From NCBI GenBank assembly GCA_013396995.1, contig VWZP01001727.1, forward strand, positions 372,140-436,139: 64,000 bases of DNA, read 5' to 3'. Shown piece after piece: positions 44,531-57,600 of this stretch. The first letter of the stretch is position 1, and each line of letters starts with the position of its first letter. A program made the position numbers and the translations under genes. The notes under the pieces were generated by a model. That model did not search any database, was not told the DNA's origin, and worked only from the letters and a program-made list of their open reading frames with translations. This DNA is from Dicaeum eximium. Its lineage: Eukaryota > Chordata > Aves > Passeriformes > Dicaeidae.

Positions 44531-47500
44531 CCTTAAGCCTAGTGGAAAAAGCTTGGTTTCCTTTGGAACTGGAAATGTTTCAGCTGGCCCCTGTTGTTTC
44601 TTTTGGTTCAGATGCAGATTTTCCTCGGTTTTGCTTTGAAATGGCTTCACTCCAAGGGAACTGCAGCAATCCTGCCCACCTGCCCCAGGTGACGGGCTGT
44701 GGATCACACAAAGTGCCAGAACCCTGCAGCTTGAACTCTGGGCAGGAAACCTCTCGTTGTTAGATTTGTTTGGTAATTGCATTTTCTGAAGTCGTAATGC
44801 ACTGCCTCATCCCTCTTAAGGCTTTGGCAGAGAACCGAGTTCTGTAAGTCGGTGACCTAATTAGTCATGACAGCTGTTTGTTTAGTAGGGCCCCTGATGC
44901 TACCAGAACTACTCTTCTGAAACCATCTTCTCAAATACGGGGTTTGTTCAGATCTGAAGAAATACAGAAATATCAACATCCTGGTACAGGCTTGATTGTG
45001 CTTGGGTAGGTCATATTGGGTATTTGGGAGGATTTTTATTCATGAGTCCTTAAACTCGCAGATTGAGCTGTTATGTATCAAGCAGGGGATTAAAACAATC
45101 TGCTTACAACTGAGCAGTGTTATTCTGCAAGTGCTGACTGCATCTAAGATATGTGTTTCTTTGCTGCCAAGCTGAACATTCCTTCAGAAACCTTTCTCTT
45201 TCAGCAGTGCTCACAGATGAGGTAAGCTTTTGTGGTAAGTTTTCAAGGTTTTTGTTGCTTCTGTGTAAGGAGTCTGTGTTTTGCTTGCAAATCCATGAAC
45301 TCTTTAGCTTCTGTGTAGCAGAGGCCTAACGGAGCTAATCTGAAAGCTGACACAAAACGCTGTGCGAAGGCAGCACACCTATGGTAACGTTGGTAGCTTA
45401 GCTCAGAGTGTGTTTGTACTTTGTGAGTGACTTCGCTGCATATTGCAGTGGCTCACAGTGCAGAGTGGTCTCAGAGCACACAAAGTTACTTCTGTTTGTG
45501 CTTCAGCACCATACCTGATGTGCTGCAGCTGCTGCTGCACCTTCAGTCTGTGCCTGGAGCTCATCTGAAGTAACCCTTAGGCAAATAGTGCGTGGGTTCT
45601 TGGGCCCCAGCACCCACTGTTTCACTATAGAGCTGCTCTTGTTGGGCCATCCCACTTGTCAACATACACATAATATGTTGGGAAAATAGAGCAAACCTAA
45701 TGTTTCAACCTCCCATTAGTAAAGGGGAAGGGCGGGGGGAGGGACAGGGAATGTCTGTTATTTACAAACAGTGTTCTTTAGAATATTCTTGGAAGTAAGT
45801 CTTACAGGAGGACTATTTGGAGACAAGCCTTTCTGAAGAAAATATTCTATCTGCATGCCCATTTATATTCACAGAGAGAGGGGAATTACTTTTCTAATTT
45901 AGAGATCCAAAGAGCCCTTGGAAAGTGTTTCACTCACAGGTAGAAGAAAAAGCTATCCTAAATCTTCCAAAATGTTAAATGTTTAAGGAAGGTGAATGCT
46001 AGGAAAATCCTTGCTCCTCAGGCCTTATGCAGCTGGATGACAGAACAGTGTCTATATGAAGTAAACTGAATTATGCTAGAAGTAGAAAGTATGTCGTGTT
46101 TCCACTGCTTTATGCTTGTTTATCCACAGACTGGGGTGATTATCCCACTGCTGGGTTTGCATAAGAGTGGGGTCTGTTTAAGATTCCACGTTTCTCTGTG
46201 TTTGACATGAAAGAGTCTGATGGTGATTGTCTTTGATTCATAGAAATACACCTTGCAAACAGAAGTTCCATGGGGCCTTTTCTTAGTCTCTCTGATGTTT
46301 TATCGTTTGATCCTGGTTTGACAGGACTTAACCATTCTTGTCTTTCAGGTTACTCCTTATTTCAGAGGGAGGCCTCTGAAATACATAGGAAACACCTAAA
46401 AAGCTTCAACTTCAGTTTTCTTCCCATACACATAGATATATCTGTTTATTGATATAGGATACATTCATACACACCCACTCATACAGTTAGTCTAGGCAAA
46501 GTTGTGTTAGCATTAATTGTGTTAACTTTCTAGTGAGCCTGTGTTGAGGGACATCTACACGCAAAGAGTGTCTCACAGGTTAAGAAATGGTTTGGGTGCT
46601 GAAAGCATTGTTGAACATTAGAAGTGCTGGCCCATGAGCACACCCAATACACTTAAGTGTGCATATTTTCAAAGCTAATTTTCAGGTAATTTTAAAATTT
46701 CTTTATTTTGCAGAAATATTTGCTTGTGGTACTGGAGAGATTACTGGGGATGTTTTTATAATTTGCTGGACAAATAGCGTTTAATCAGACTTGATTTTTT
46801 AAAGTCAAAAGTTAGGAATAAGCCTGGAAATAAGAAAAGAAAATTCTAATATTTAAAGCAGCTGTTAAAACTTTGGCATGTGTGTGTGAGGTAAGGGGAT
46901 ATCACAACACGCATGCCATGTGCCCCCATGTATTGCCTATAGGTGCTTATAAAGCACACTACAGGGAACTTTTATATTATGAGATATCTACTGTAGGCAT
47001 AATGCAAGAACTGTCACCAAACATCTATTTCCACTTACTGCTTTCTTTATGTTCTGATACGTAAGTGGAATGTCTCATGATTTGTTGTTGCTGGCAACAA
47101 ACTACAGATCTTTAGGAAATAGCTAAGTCACAGTGATGACTGTGCTGAGCTACAGTGAAATTGTGCCGTGTGCTTCATAAGTAGAACTGTATTATACCTT
47201 CCCTTTTAAAGTGACAGGCCCTGCAGAAGCTTTCTCTGTTTACTTCTGAAGATCCCTTTGTAAAGCTAAAAAGCAGAAATGGGTCACAGGAGCAGCAGAT
47301 GTAGTTGACTGTAGAAAGCAAAATATCCCCTACCATCATCCAATTGTGATGTAAAAATCTAATTAGCAGAGATTAGTTTAATCTGTTAGAGCTGTCTCTG
47401 CAAACATGTGGACAGCAAAAAGAGATCCATTTTCTTAAAATAACTTGCCTTAGGATTTTAGAGGTAAAATGCTTGTTTGCTGGATAAAACAATTAAATGA

Positions 47501-47731
47501 TCTGTTTGCCTCACACATTGTGGTAGGGCTTAAACAGGGTCTGCAGCTGAGAAGCAGCAGCAGTGCTGGTTTCTCTGCTTTGCACTGCCATTAGTCAGAG
47601 TTAGCTTCTCTCTGTGGCTTTATGAAGCTTTGTTTCTCTGTCTAGATTGAAGCAGGCTGGGTCTTACCTCTGATATGAACATGTGCTCAACAGAAATTAG
47701 ATCAAAGCCTCTTGTAAAAGAGGAGGTTGCT

Positions 47732-49137
47732 GTAGAATCATGGAATAGAATCACTAAGATTAGAAAGGACCTCCAAGATCGACTCCAACCTTTGAGCAAA
47801 GACACCACATCAACTAAACCATAGCACTAAGTGCCATGTTCAGTCATTTCGTGAAGACTTCCAGGGACACTTCCAGGGACAATGACTCCACCACCTCCCT
47901 GAGCAACCCTTTCAGTGAAAAGAATTCCTCCTGATGTCCAACCTGAACCTTCCCTGGCATAGCTTGAGGCCATGCCCTCTTGTCCTGCCACTGTTTGCCT
48001 GGGAGAAGAGACCAACCCCCATCTTGCTAAACCCCCCTTGCAGGCAGTTGTAGAGAATGGTAAATTCTCCCTGAGCCTCCTCCTCTCCAGACTAAACCCC
48101 AGCTCCTCAGCTGCTCCTCACAGGACTCCCTCTCCAGCCCCTTCCCCAGCCCCGCTGCCCTTCTCTGGACTCGCTCCAGCCCCTCAGTGTGTTCCCTGCT
48201 GGGATGGGCCCACAGCTGGACACAGCACTCGAGGTGTGGCCTCACCAGGGCTGAGTACAGGGGCACAACCACTGCCCTGCTCCTGCTGGCCACACTAGTC
48301 CTGATACAGGCCAGGATGCCACTGGCCTTCTTGGCCACCTGGGCACACGCTGGCTCATGTTCAGTAGCTGTCAACCAGCATTCCCTGGCTCTTTCCCACT
48401 GGGCAGCTTTCCAGACACTCCTCCCCCAGTCCGTAGCACTGCCCGGGATTGTTACGACCATTTGGCAAATGGTTGTCACGCTGGCTGATCTCCAGCCATC
48501 TGGGACCTCCCTGGTTTACCAGGACAGATGATAAATGATGGAGAGAGGCTTGGCAAGCTCTTTTGCCAGTTTGTTCAGTACTCGAGTGGATCTCATCCTA
48601 CTTCATAGACTTGTGAGTGTCTAAGTGGCACAGCAGGTCACTACCTATGTCCTGATAGATTGTAGGGGAGGTTTTCTGCTCCCCATCCCTGTCTACCAGT
48701 TCAGGGGACTGGTTGCCCTGAGGATAACCAATCTTTGCATTGAAGACTGAGGCAAGGAAGGCATTAAATACCAAGGCCTTTTCCTCATCCTTGGTTACAG
48801 TGTTTCCCTCTGCATGCAATAAAGGATGGAGATTTCCTTTGGCCCTATTTTTGTTGGTAATGTATTTATAAAAATATTTTTTATTATTTTTCACAGCAGT
48901 TGTCAGTTTGAGTTCTAGCTGAGCTTTTGCCATTCTAATTTTCTCTCTACGTGACCTAACAATGTCCTTGCACTCTTCCTGAGTTGGCTGTCCCTTCTGC
49001 CAAAGGTCATAAACTCTCTAATTTTCCCTGACTTCCAGTGAAAGTGCCTTGTTCAGCCAAGGCTGGTCTTTCTTCCCTGCTGGCTCACCTTTGAGTACAT
49101 AGGGATGGCCTGATCCTTTGTTATCCTTTGTGCCAGA
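47732..49137 (-). mobile_element. CR1 LINE, antisense, 5'-truncated and internally deleted
   Basis: On the minus strand, 49137 down to about 48466 encodes the linker after the endonuclease and the start of reverse transcriptase (AKAQLELKLTTAVKNNKKYF; KALVFNAFLASVFNAKIG; SDLLCHLDTHKSM). From about 48465 down it encodes the C-terminal part of ORF2 ([48 protein letters not shown]). The 3' UTR ends at 47732 with remnants of the terminal 8-bp repeat (TAGAATCATGGAATAGAATC, + strand). The reverse transcriptase core between the two parts, with the catalytic Asp-Asp, is missing. Two separate insertions are the alternative, but the shared strand and order favour one. Confidence 0.9.
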
Positions 49138-51449
49138 AGCCCGGTTAAAGTGGCTGGTTTAGGTGGCACCTGTGTGCAGGGGCTCGAAGGCCCTGCAATG
49201 GTGCTGGGAAAGAAGCAGAGTGCAGTGATCTGCTATTGGAGCTGCAGTGGGCTTGGGGAAATCTAGAGTGTGTTAAATTCAGTGAAGCAGTTTTGTGGAG
49301 GATTTTCAAAGATGCCCCCAAAGCCATGTGAAGGGGAAAGAAAAAGGGAAGCATTGCTACATGCTTCTTCTTTTTCTTTTTTTTTTCAATAATGAAGGCT
49401 GGATTGTTTTTCAGCTTCTATTTGGAAGAACAATCACAGGGAAGCTGTGATAGTGCTTATATAGAGTTATTGCCCAGCACGAGCACTGGTGGGAGGTTTT
49501 GCTGCACTGCTGTTTGAGATGCCCTTTACAGATGAAAATGTATAGGGAATCCAGTGTTCACTCAGTTCTTAAATATAGTGGTCTTTTTCTGATTTTAGGA
49601 GAGTGTTGTTTTCTATGTAAATGAACTTATTTTTTGGAAACTGAATTTCTTTCAGTGCCTGCACTCTTCCTGATTTCAGCAATCCCAAGCCAACACTGAT
49701 TTTATGAGCAGGGTGCTGCCTATAAAGAGTGAAGATAGATCTCCACCATGACTAATCACTCCCAAAATTCATGTACCTCCTCAGTCCAAGTGGAGTTCTC
49801 CACACATTATTACTAGGTACTGTTCTTTATCATGGTTCTACTGTGCTTTTTTATTATCTTATTTTGCTCTACTTAAAGTAGTAAAGCTTGAATCTTAGCC
49901 ACACAAATCCATTAAGTTTGCCTGAGTAATGCTCAGACAGGAAAGGATATTTCAGGACTGAAAATTAATTATTCTTTGTTTATTCTGTGCTGCTACAGAA
50001 TCTGAGGTTTATCTGTCCAGTGTCTTCTGACTGCATTATATAAGTTCTTATTTTCCTACAGTTTTGTCTCATCTTCACCTGTCTAATTTAGATTTCAAAG
50101 CAGTATAAGGTCAACTCACATCCCTGAAGCTGTTCCATTTAGGAAAGCAAGGTTCTTTCCCTTTAGTTCCTAGTGAAGGTTTTATAAACAAACCAGTCTG
50201 AAGGGAACAAGTTGTTCACCGTGAATTTAGAGGTGATCCTAAAGCGTGTCTGATGAGCAATGTAGAAACTTTCTAATAACAGTCATGGCTGATGCCAACC
50301 CCGCCCTAGTGCTTGCCACCTCTTCCCTTGAGGTTGAAATTCCTTTGCAGTTTGTAAAATGTGGACCTGAGATGATTTTCTGAACTAATCAAATCTCTTA
50401 TCTGATGTTTTTCACTACTGCTTTGTTGACACATTAGGCCAAAATATCCTGACTTGTGTTCCAAACCTTGTCTCTTAAAATCAGACAAAATCTCCTTCAA
50501 TTTCCAATAATTTCCAGAAACAAAATTCTAGAATAATAGTGAAAAGTGAGATTTTAAAAAATTATCTAATCCATGAGTGGTTTTGCCTGTGTCAGTTTTT
50601 GTAGAGGTTTGAGTAATCTGCAGTGGAGGCCCCCCAGTCTTCCCAAAAAATCAGTTGTACTATGTCACCATTCTTATAATCACAGTGTGGTTTCCGATAT
50701 CTGACTTCCATTTCCTTTTCAACGCTCTCCCAGTTACTAATCATTTGTAAAGAAACTACTCTTCATCATTTAAATCCTATAAAGCAGCAATAAAGTAGGA
50801 AGTTGATGCAGGTAGCAAATTTAAATCATTTGTTTATTTTTTAACAGGCCCATTTATCTGATACTTGGATTTAAATGCCAAATTTCCTTTTTCCTTTTGA
50901 AGGTAAAAATTCCTGGTGATTATAATGAGTCATGAACCTGAAAAGCAGAGCACACAATGATTTAAATCCTGTTGTCTATCTACTAAAATGTAGTGGGAGT
51001 TACTGAATTTAAAAACATAAATATAGGAGATCCTGATTTTTTTTTTTAGGAAATGGCAGCAGAATTTATTTGATTTTATAAAATCCATTTCAGATTCTGT
51101 TAATCAATGTACATTTATAATGTTTGAATGGTACACCTAATTGTATCATAATAGCAGAACAGTTTTATATAAACTAATGTCTATCCATCTTTTCTTGGAA
51201 AAAAATTAGTTTAAAAGCACAGGTTTGTTGTGATAAAGGATGAAACAATTAACTGCCTTCATTATATCAAAGTCCAAGTTAATAGCCAGATCCAATGTTT
51301 ATGACTTTTTTTATTCAAAAGAGATGTTTTTCCTCTCTGCTGCTCTTTGGTGCTGATATATGTGTCATGGGAAGTAGCCTCCAAACAGAGGAAACTCAGG
51401 ATTTTTCATGCATGATAGTGTATCAAGTGCAAAATTAAATGGTGCAGAC

Positions 51450-51594
51450 AATGAAAGGAACGGATCTCTGTGATAACAATGTTAAAATAAGAAGAGAACG
51501 ATGTTATTTTGCTCTAAGGTCTGTTTCTGTTGTCAGCTGAGAAATGGCAATGCATCCTTTGCCACAGGTTAACCAGAAGTATTGATGCAGAAGA
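51450..51594 (+). promoter_or_regulatory. ABCA4: Probable ABCA4 5' UTR and proximal promoter (boundaries unknown)
   Basis: In mammals ABCA4 transcription starts within about 100 bases of the ATG, so the start is likely here. No clear TATA box or CpG island was seen. The ATG context is AGAAGAATGA, with G at -3. Farther upstream there is a CRX-like TAATCC (50567-50572) and a TGAGTCA Maf/AP-1-like site (50926-50932). These motifs are common by chance and their role is not shown. Confidence 0.35.
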
Positions 51595-51660
51595 ATGAAC
51601 TTCTTTAGGCAAGTCAGACTTCTGCTCTGGAAGAACTGGATCCTTCGGAAAAGACAAAAG
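51595..51660 (+). CDS. ABCA4: ABCA4 exon 1
   Basis: The ATG at 51595 opens 22 codons, [20 protein letters not shown] then QK, followed by donor AAAAG|GTAAAG. The length of 66 coding bases equals human exon 1. It encodes the cytoplasmic amphipathic N-terminus typical of ABCA transporters (LLLWKN-RKR). Confidence 0.97.
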
Positions 51661-54600
51661 GTAAAGTCTTTGGATTTCAGGTTTGAACCATGCACTCCAC
51701 TGGAATCACATGTGATCTTTGTAGAGGCCTGTTGCCTGGCATCCTGTCTGCTGCATTTTGCAAAGCTGCTCTTTACAGACCAAATATAGAATAGCTGTGT
51801 TGGGATTTTCTTTGACAAATAATATTGTGTACTAGAAGAGTTGTGGTTAGTAATATTTATCTATTTTTCACTTTAAAAGATTTGTTATTAAAAAACATAA
51901 TGAGCACCATTCAGCTCAGGAAGGTTTGATTCCTAATTTTAGATTTGCTCTTCACACTCAGCTGCTCTTAGATGTGATTCTAGTTAAGACCTTACAGTTC
52001 ACACAGACTGTATCTTTTTTGGTATGGCTGAATGACGTAAGTAAAGCAAAAGCCGGAAGTACTTTAGGTACTTTCAAATTCTCTTAGATCTTATGATATT
52101 TTGTCTTACAGCAAGACTTCATTGCAGAGTCAACAGTTGATTCACAGCCAGTTTAAGCTTCTCACATTTATATGGTCTTATCACTGTGCTTGCTCCACTA
52201 CAGCTCTGTCTGGATATTACATTTCCTTGTGCATGTTGCTGGGATTTCTGGCTATTTATCATGTGGTTCTGCAGGCTTATGGGCTGCTTTCTGATACTTC
52301 TAGTGAATTCTGAGACACTTCTGTGTCCTCTGGATAAGGTCCACAGGAAAAAATCAGAGGTCTGACACCACTGGTCCATCCTGACCACACAATTTTGTCC
52401 TGGCTGTTACAGAAAGGAGCAAAAAAGTGCCATGTGTCTGGACACAAAAATCCTATTGCTCAGAGCCCAAGGCCTGTGTTACAGGATCAAAGGATTGTAG
52501 TTTCAAACCTCTGCCAAAACACACAGAGGCAGTAAAACAAACTGAAACACGGGAGTAGGGGAAACAGACTGAAAGCCAGGCAGGATGTTGCTCTGTGGTA
52601 AAGCAGTGCCCTTGATTTTCTGACATGACATGGGAGCTGGTGACTGTTTTAAGTGTAATGAAAGGTCTGGGCAATGAAGTGGCCTTTGATGGGGTCTTCT
52701 GTATTATTGAATGAGGTGTTTGATCTTAATGCATTTCTGCAGGTATTAGGAAATTAGTAACACTGAAATGAATGATGACAAGAAGAAGCAAAAGTAAAGG
52801 TCAAAGTATGTAAAGCTTATGCTGAAGTCTTTTACCTTTGGGTAAACACAGTGTACTGACAGCCTGCTAATGAGCCCAGCAGTGTCAAAGTGTGGACTAA
52901 AAAAACCCTTTTGTCCCTTCTATCTAATCCTTGTTGTAGGGTCATGCACTACCTCCTGCCTCTTTTTACCTCAGTCAGGATGTTTAGATATTTCTTTAGA
53001 AGAGGTGGAGAAGCCACTGAGCACTGAGTTAATAGTGATGCTTCATGGCATTCTGATGAAATCCTCTCTTGGGTTTCCTTTTCAAATGGTGAAACAGGCA
53101 ATGGAGAGCCATGGGCACGTGCTGCACTGGGCTTTTCTGCTGTGAGAGGACATCTCATGCCTTTAGCCACCTAGGGACTCTATGGTGGTCTATTTGTAAA
53201 ATTTATTTTTAATTTACTTTTTTTCTTTTTTTCCAGCTTCGTTTTCTAGTGGAGCTTGTATGGCCTCTGTCATTGTTCCTTGCACTTGTCTGGCTGAGGA
53301 AAGCCAATCCACTGTATCGCCAACATGAATGTAAGAATGTTTAAGATGTTATCATGGTCTGACTTGTAGGTAATGGCCAGGTGTTCTCAGACAAAGGTAT
53401 TGGGACCTTTTTGCGGAGTGTAACTGTCCAGAGGTGAAAGAACAGACTTCAGTTCAAGTAGCTTAGTTATTTGTACCCATGTAGTGTAAGACTGACCAGT
53501 GAAGACGTAGAAAAAATATCTAGTTTTCCTGTGAGATGCTTTCTGGTCAGACTTACCTGGGGTCTCAAGGTGCTATCTAGTTTTGCATTTCTTTAATTCT
53601 GTTACTGAGGAAATACTACCTCACTATCTATTTAAAAAACCCTTCACATTACTCAGAATTAATTTTTGTTGAAAATAGCCATATTGCTTATATTGGTGAC
53701 TTCTTTTTTCTCAGTTAAAGATAAATCTATGTGATTTCGATCACATTCCTTCTGGTAGAGAGCCAACTCATTATGCTATTTATATTCACAAAGGCTGCAT
53801 TAGAAAAGACACCTAACAATTTATATTTTGTGTTTCAATACTCTAGGTCACTTCCCAAACAAGGCAATGCCATCAGCAGGAACACTGCCGTGGTTACATG
53901 GCATCTTCTGTAACGTGAACAATCCCTGTTTCCGCAGCCCAACCCCTGGAGAGGGTCCAGGTGTAGTGTCCAACTACAAAAATTCCATGTAAGCAGAGCT
54001 GTATGTGTAAGACTGGGTTGCAGCAATACAGGCCTGCTAAGGAACTGCTTGCTCTGGGCACCTGTTGGATGTTCATAGGCATGAATGATGCAGGGGGAGA
54101 GGCTGGAGTATCCTCATCTTGCTTAGAAAAGTCTCTCATCACACCAAGGAATACTTTAAAGAATTGTTCGGTGGTGTGAATGAAAAGGGAACATAATAAT
54201 ACACCAGTGTGCAAACAGTGGAAGACAAACATTTTCAGTTTTAGCACTTTGATTTCATGCTAACAATGGTCAGCAAAGTTGAAGCAGAGCTCATGATGGT
54301 AGGTTTAGGACTTCTAGAGAGAGACCTCAGTGCAAGTCTCTTGGGAACACATGTTCACTTAATAAAATCCGTAAGAACCTGCTTGCTGAATGTCTCAGAA
54401 CAAACCTTTTTGATAAAAGAGCATGGAATCCCTAAGCCTTCTTTTCTCATCACCAGTTGTGCCTTCTGAATGAGAGCTCTGATGAAGTTGCAGCAAATAA
54501 GAACCTGGACTGCCACTTCTTATGTAGCACCTGTTTTGGCTATATACTTGTGAGACTTTAATCAGCACAGAACTTTAGATAATAAGCTTGTTTGCAAAAT

Positions 54601-57600
54601 AGGAGGATGGGAAATTTCCTGACTATTACTGAAAAGGGGCTTGGGAGTGTTTATTTCATTGCTTCTTAGAGCTGAGTCATGAAAGAAAATATAGCAGACA
54701 AGGACCCTTAGAGTGAAAAAACTCCTGTAAGCCTAAATATAAAAAATGTTCCAAATCTCCCTCATGCAAAGTCCACTTTGGAGCATGCAATGATTAAAAT
54801 TCATGAGCTGATAATGTGAAGGCCATTGAAGCCCCTGTCATGTGAAAGTCTGTAATGGTAGATTTACTATTTGACCTTTTGTTCCTAGTGAAAAGGATTT
54901 TAAATAGTCAGCTGAACATTTTTGGTGGGGTACAGTCAAACACACAGTGAAGCTGGAGGGTTCTGTTTTCTCTACATTTTAGCTTTTCTAAGTTGCTTGT
55001 TAGAGAGCAAACTGTCACTTTGTCAGTCCCAGTAAATCCAGTGCACTACAGCAGAAGTAAATTCATTGTGTTTTCTGAAAGAACTTGGTCCTTCCTGTTT
55101 GTTGTTTCCTGTAAGCTAAAATGACTCATGTGGACTGAGATATACTATTGCATGCATGGAAAAACATAATGCTGTTAAAGAAGTGTAATGGCCTTACCTG
55201 ATAGTAAGAAATTTTTATGCTTGTTCATAAACACAGGAACTGGTTGCATCTTTGCTTGATCTGCATATTCTAACCCAGAACCAGTAGTTGAGCAGCTGCC
55301 TGTGGTTATTTGTTACTTGTGTTTTCCTGCTCCTCCTAGAAGAAATGTTCTGAAGGGACCTAACAAATTGGAGGAGACTGATGTGTGAGGGGTGTTTCTA
55401 TTTGTGAATGATTCCATGTCCCTTGCTAGGCTGAGCATATGCCCCGATTGCCCCATTCCACTGCTGGAGCTGGGCCTGGGCTAGAACCAGGGCAGATTTG
55501 CACTATAAGTATGAGATTAAAATTGTCTGGGGAAGGTCCTGTGTTCCCAGAAAGACCAGCATGGCTAATGAAACAATGTATGAATGGCCAACCTTCTGCA
55601 ACACCAGTAGCCCTCTCAAAACTTAGGTGAACTTTCAAATCTAACTGAACCCCAGAGTACCTGAAACTGGGAACAAAACAATTTTTTTTTTTCCTCAGCC
55701 CTAATATAGAGAGTCAACTCTCCCTCTCCCTCCCCCTCCCCCTCTCCCTCTCCCTCCCCTCTTTTTTCTTTTATTTTTGATTTGTTCGTTTTTTGGGTTT
55801 TTTTTAATTGAAAGGTTCTCCAGAGTCATCACTCTTAAATTATTGTTTCTTCATTATTTCTCCTTTCAGCCTTGCAAGGGTATATAAAGATGCTCAGGAG
55901 CTTTTACTGGAAGCCCCTGACATCCACGACCTTGGAAAAATCTGGGAAGAAGTGATCGCTATGACTCAGTTTATGGAAACAATGAGAACTAATCCTGAAA
56001 GAATTGCAGGTAATTGTTGTGTCTATATCCTTTGAACTATTTAATTTTTTCTTCTGAGAGTTGGATAGTAGTTACTTTGGGGGCTGGCAACATTATAATA
56101 TATTTCACATGTAGCTGTTGCTCTGCTTACTGTTAGGGTAAGTTGAAATTTGTTCAGTGACAAACAACTGTCATTTAAGGGAAAGGAGAGAGGCAGTCAG
56201 CTCCATTCCACAACCATTTTCCTTAAATAACAGTAGACAAAACTCGAAAAGCATGGATATCTCACCACACAAAGTAAAACCTGGCTGAAGAAATGTCATT
56301 AATTATTACAGTAAAAGCAGAAACAGTGAGAGAGTGTCACTGGAAGATGCAGAGGAATGGAAAATTAGGAACATGTGAATATATGCCAGGAGCATAACCC
56401 AGAGAAGTGCTTAGAGGTACTTTGTCACATTCTTAGTTACAACAAGTTTGAAACAGGGAAGAAGGAAACTTCATCATGTATTGAGAAAGATAAAGCATTG
56501 AACGCTTACAAACAGAATGGCAAATCGCAAATTCATTGCATTATTTTTTATTAAAGCAACTTGCCAAACTCAGAACACAGTCCTGGGAGAAATAGGGAAT
56601 GGTATAATTGTAAATGTTTTACAATTGTAAAATTGTAAAAGATGTTGTAAATGTTGAAGTACAGAATTTGAAAAGGTACTCCTAAAACGAAAGGTATAAA
56701 AATGGTCTGGCTGTGTGAATTGATCTGTCCCATTCTCAAATCCTTGGTCACAGGAATAGCATTCTTATTAAAATTAGTCAATCTCCCTATAGTTTTAATA
56801 AATTGTGTATAAACCATCTGATACACATGGTCCACTATCTTATCAGAGGTTTATAAGTAGAAGTAAAAAAGGGATTATCTCCTTGTAAATAACAGTGAGA
56901 CAAACAAATGCTCCAGAATGTAAACAAGAACCCAAGTATAATCTGAGCTGTTGTTTGTACCCAGCCATAGAAATCAAACCTGACTATTCAGAGGGGAGGA
57001 AAGACACGTCATGCCATAGATTTGCTATGTACTGCTAAAGGGCCACACCCCATGGTTTAGGAAGTTGCCTTTGCATCCCATATCAGCTTTACTCGTGAAC
57101 TGTAGAGTACATTCCCACCAATCCTGTGACATACAATGTTAATGCTCCTTCAGAATCTGTGGGGGTTTTAAATGTGTTTTACTTTAAAAAAAAAAAAAGT
57201 TTGGAATTTCCTACTATATAAAACATAGTAAAAAAGTTCTGAAGCCTAACTAATAAAATATGGATTACCATCTTTCTTCATACAGGAAAAGTTACTGAAA
57301 GATCGGTTATTTAAGTTTTCTGTGTTTATAGCTTACTACTCTTGCTTTTAAGTAACAATCTTAGGAGAATAGCTGCAAAGTTGAGCAAGAAAAAAATTGC
57401 CAATGTCAGAGTTGTGATTGCCCCTTCTAATGATTCCTGAAATCAGAGCTACCTCTTGAGTCCTTCTTCCTTGTCCCAGTCTCCCTTTGCACTGACACTT
57501 GTGATGAGATTTTTTTTGTGGTGTGCTTTTTCCTCCACACTGCCTGGATGCCAGGAAAGGCATCAGTAAGAATATGAGGGACAGACCCCTGCTATTGTTT

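Larger units (their letters stand above)
43846..51594. other. Intergenic region between ARHGAP29 and ABCA4 (7.7 kb)
   Basis: It holds an isolated CpG island (44268-44530) and an antisense CR1 (47732-49137). The rest (44531-47731 and 49138-51450) is AT-rich with no recognised gene. Open frames near 46270, 46873, 49145 and 50306 have no recognised domain. Confidence 0.8.

Noticed and set aside
44221..44763. 180-codon open frame across the CpG island
   Set aside because: Long frames are expected in GC-rich DNA with few stop codons. The translation is low-complexity Arg/Gly/Ala with no domain, and the reading continues unchanged past the donor-like site.
48187..48531. Plus-strand frame over the antisense CR1
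   Set aside because: It is the shadow of CR1 ORF2, which is read on the minus strand.
50567..50932. CRX-like TAATCC and TGAGTCA sites as a defined ABCA4 enhancer
   Set aside because: Single short motifs 0.7-1.0 kb from the ATG occur often by chance, so they are mentioned only as weak hints.
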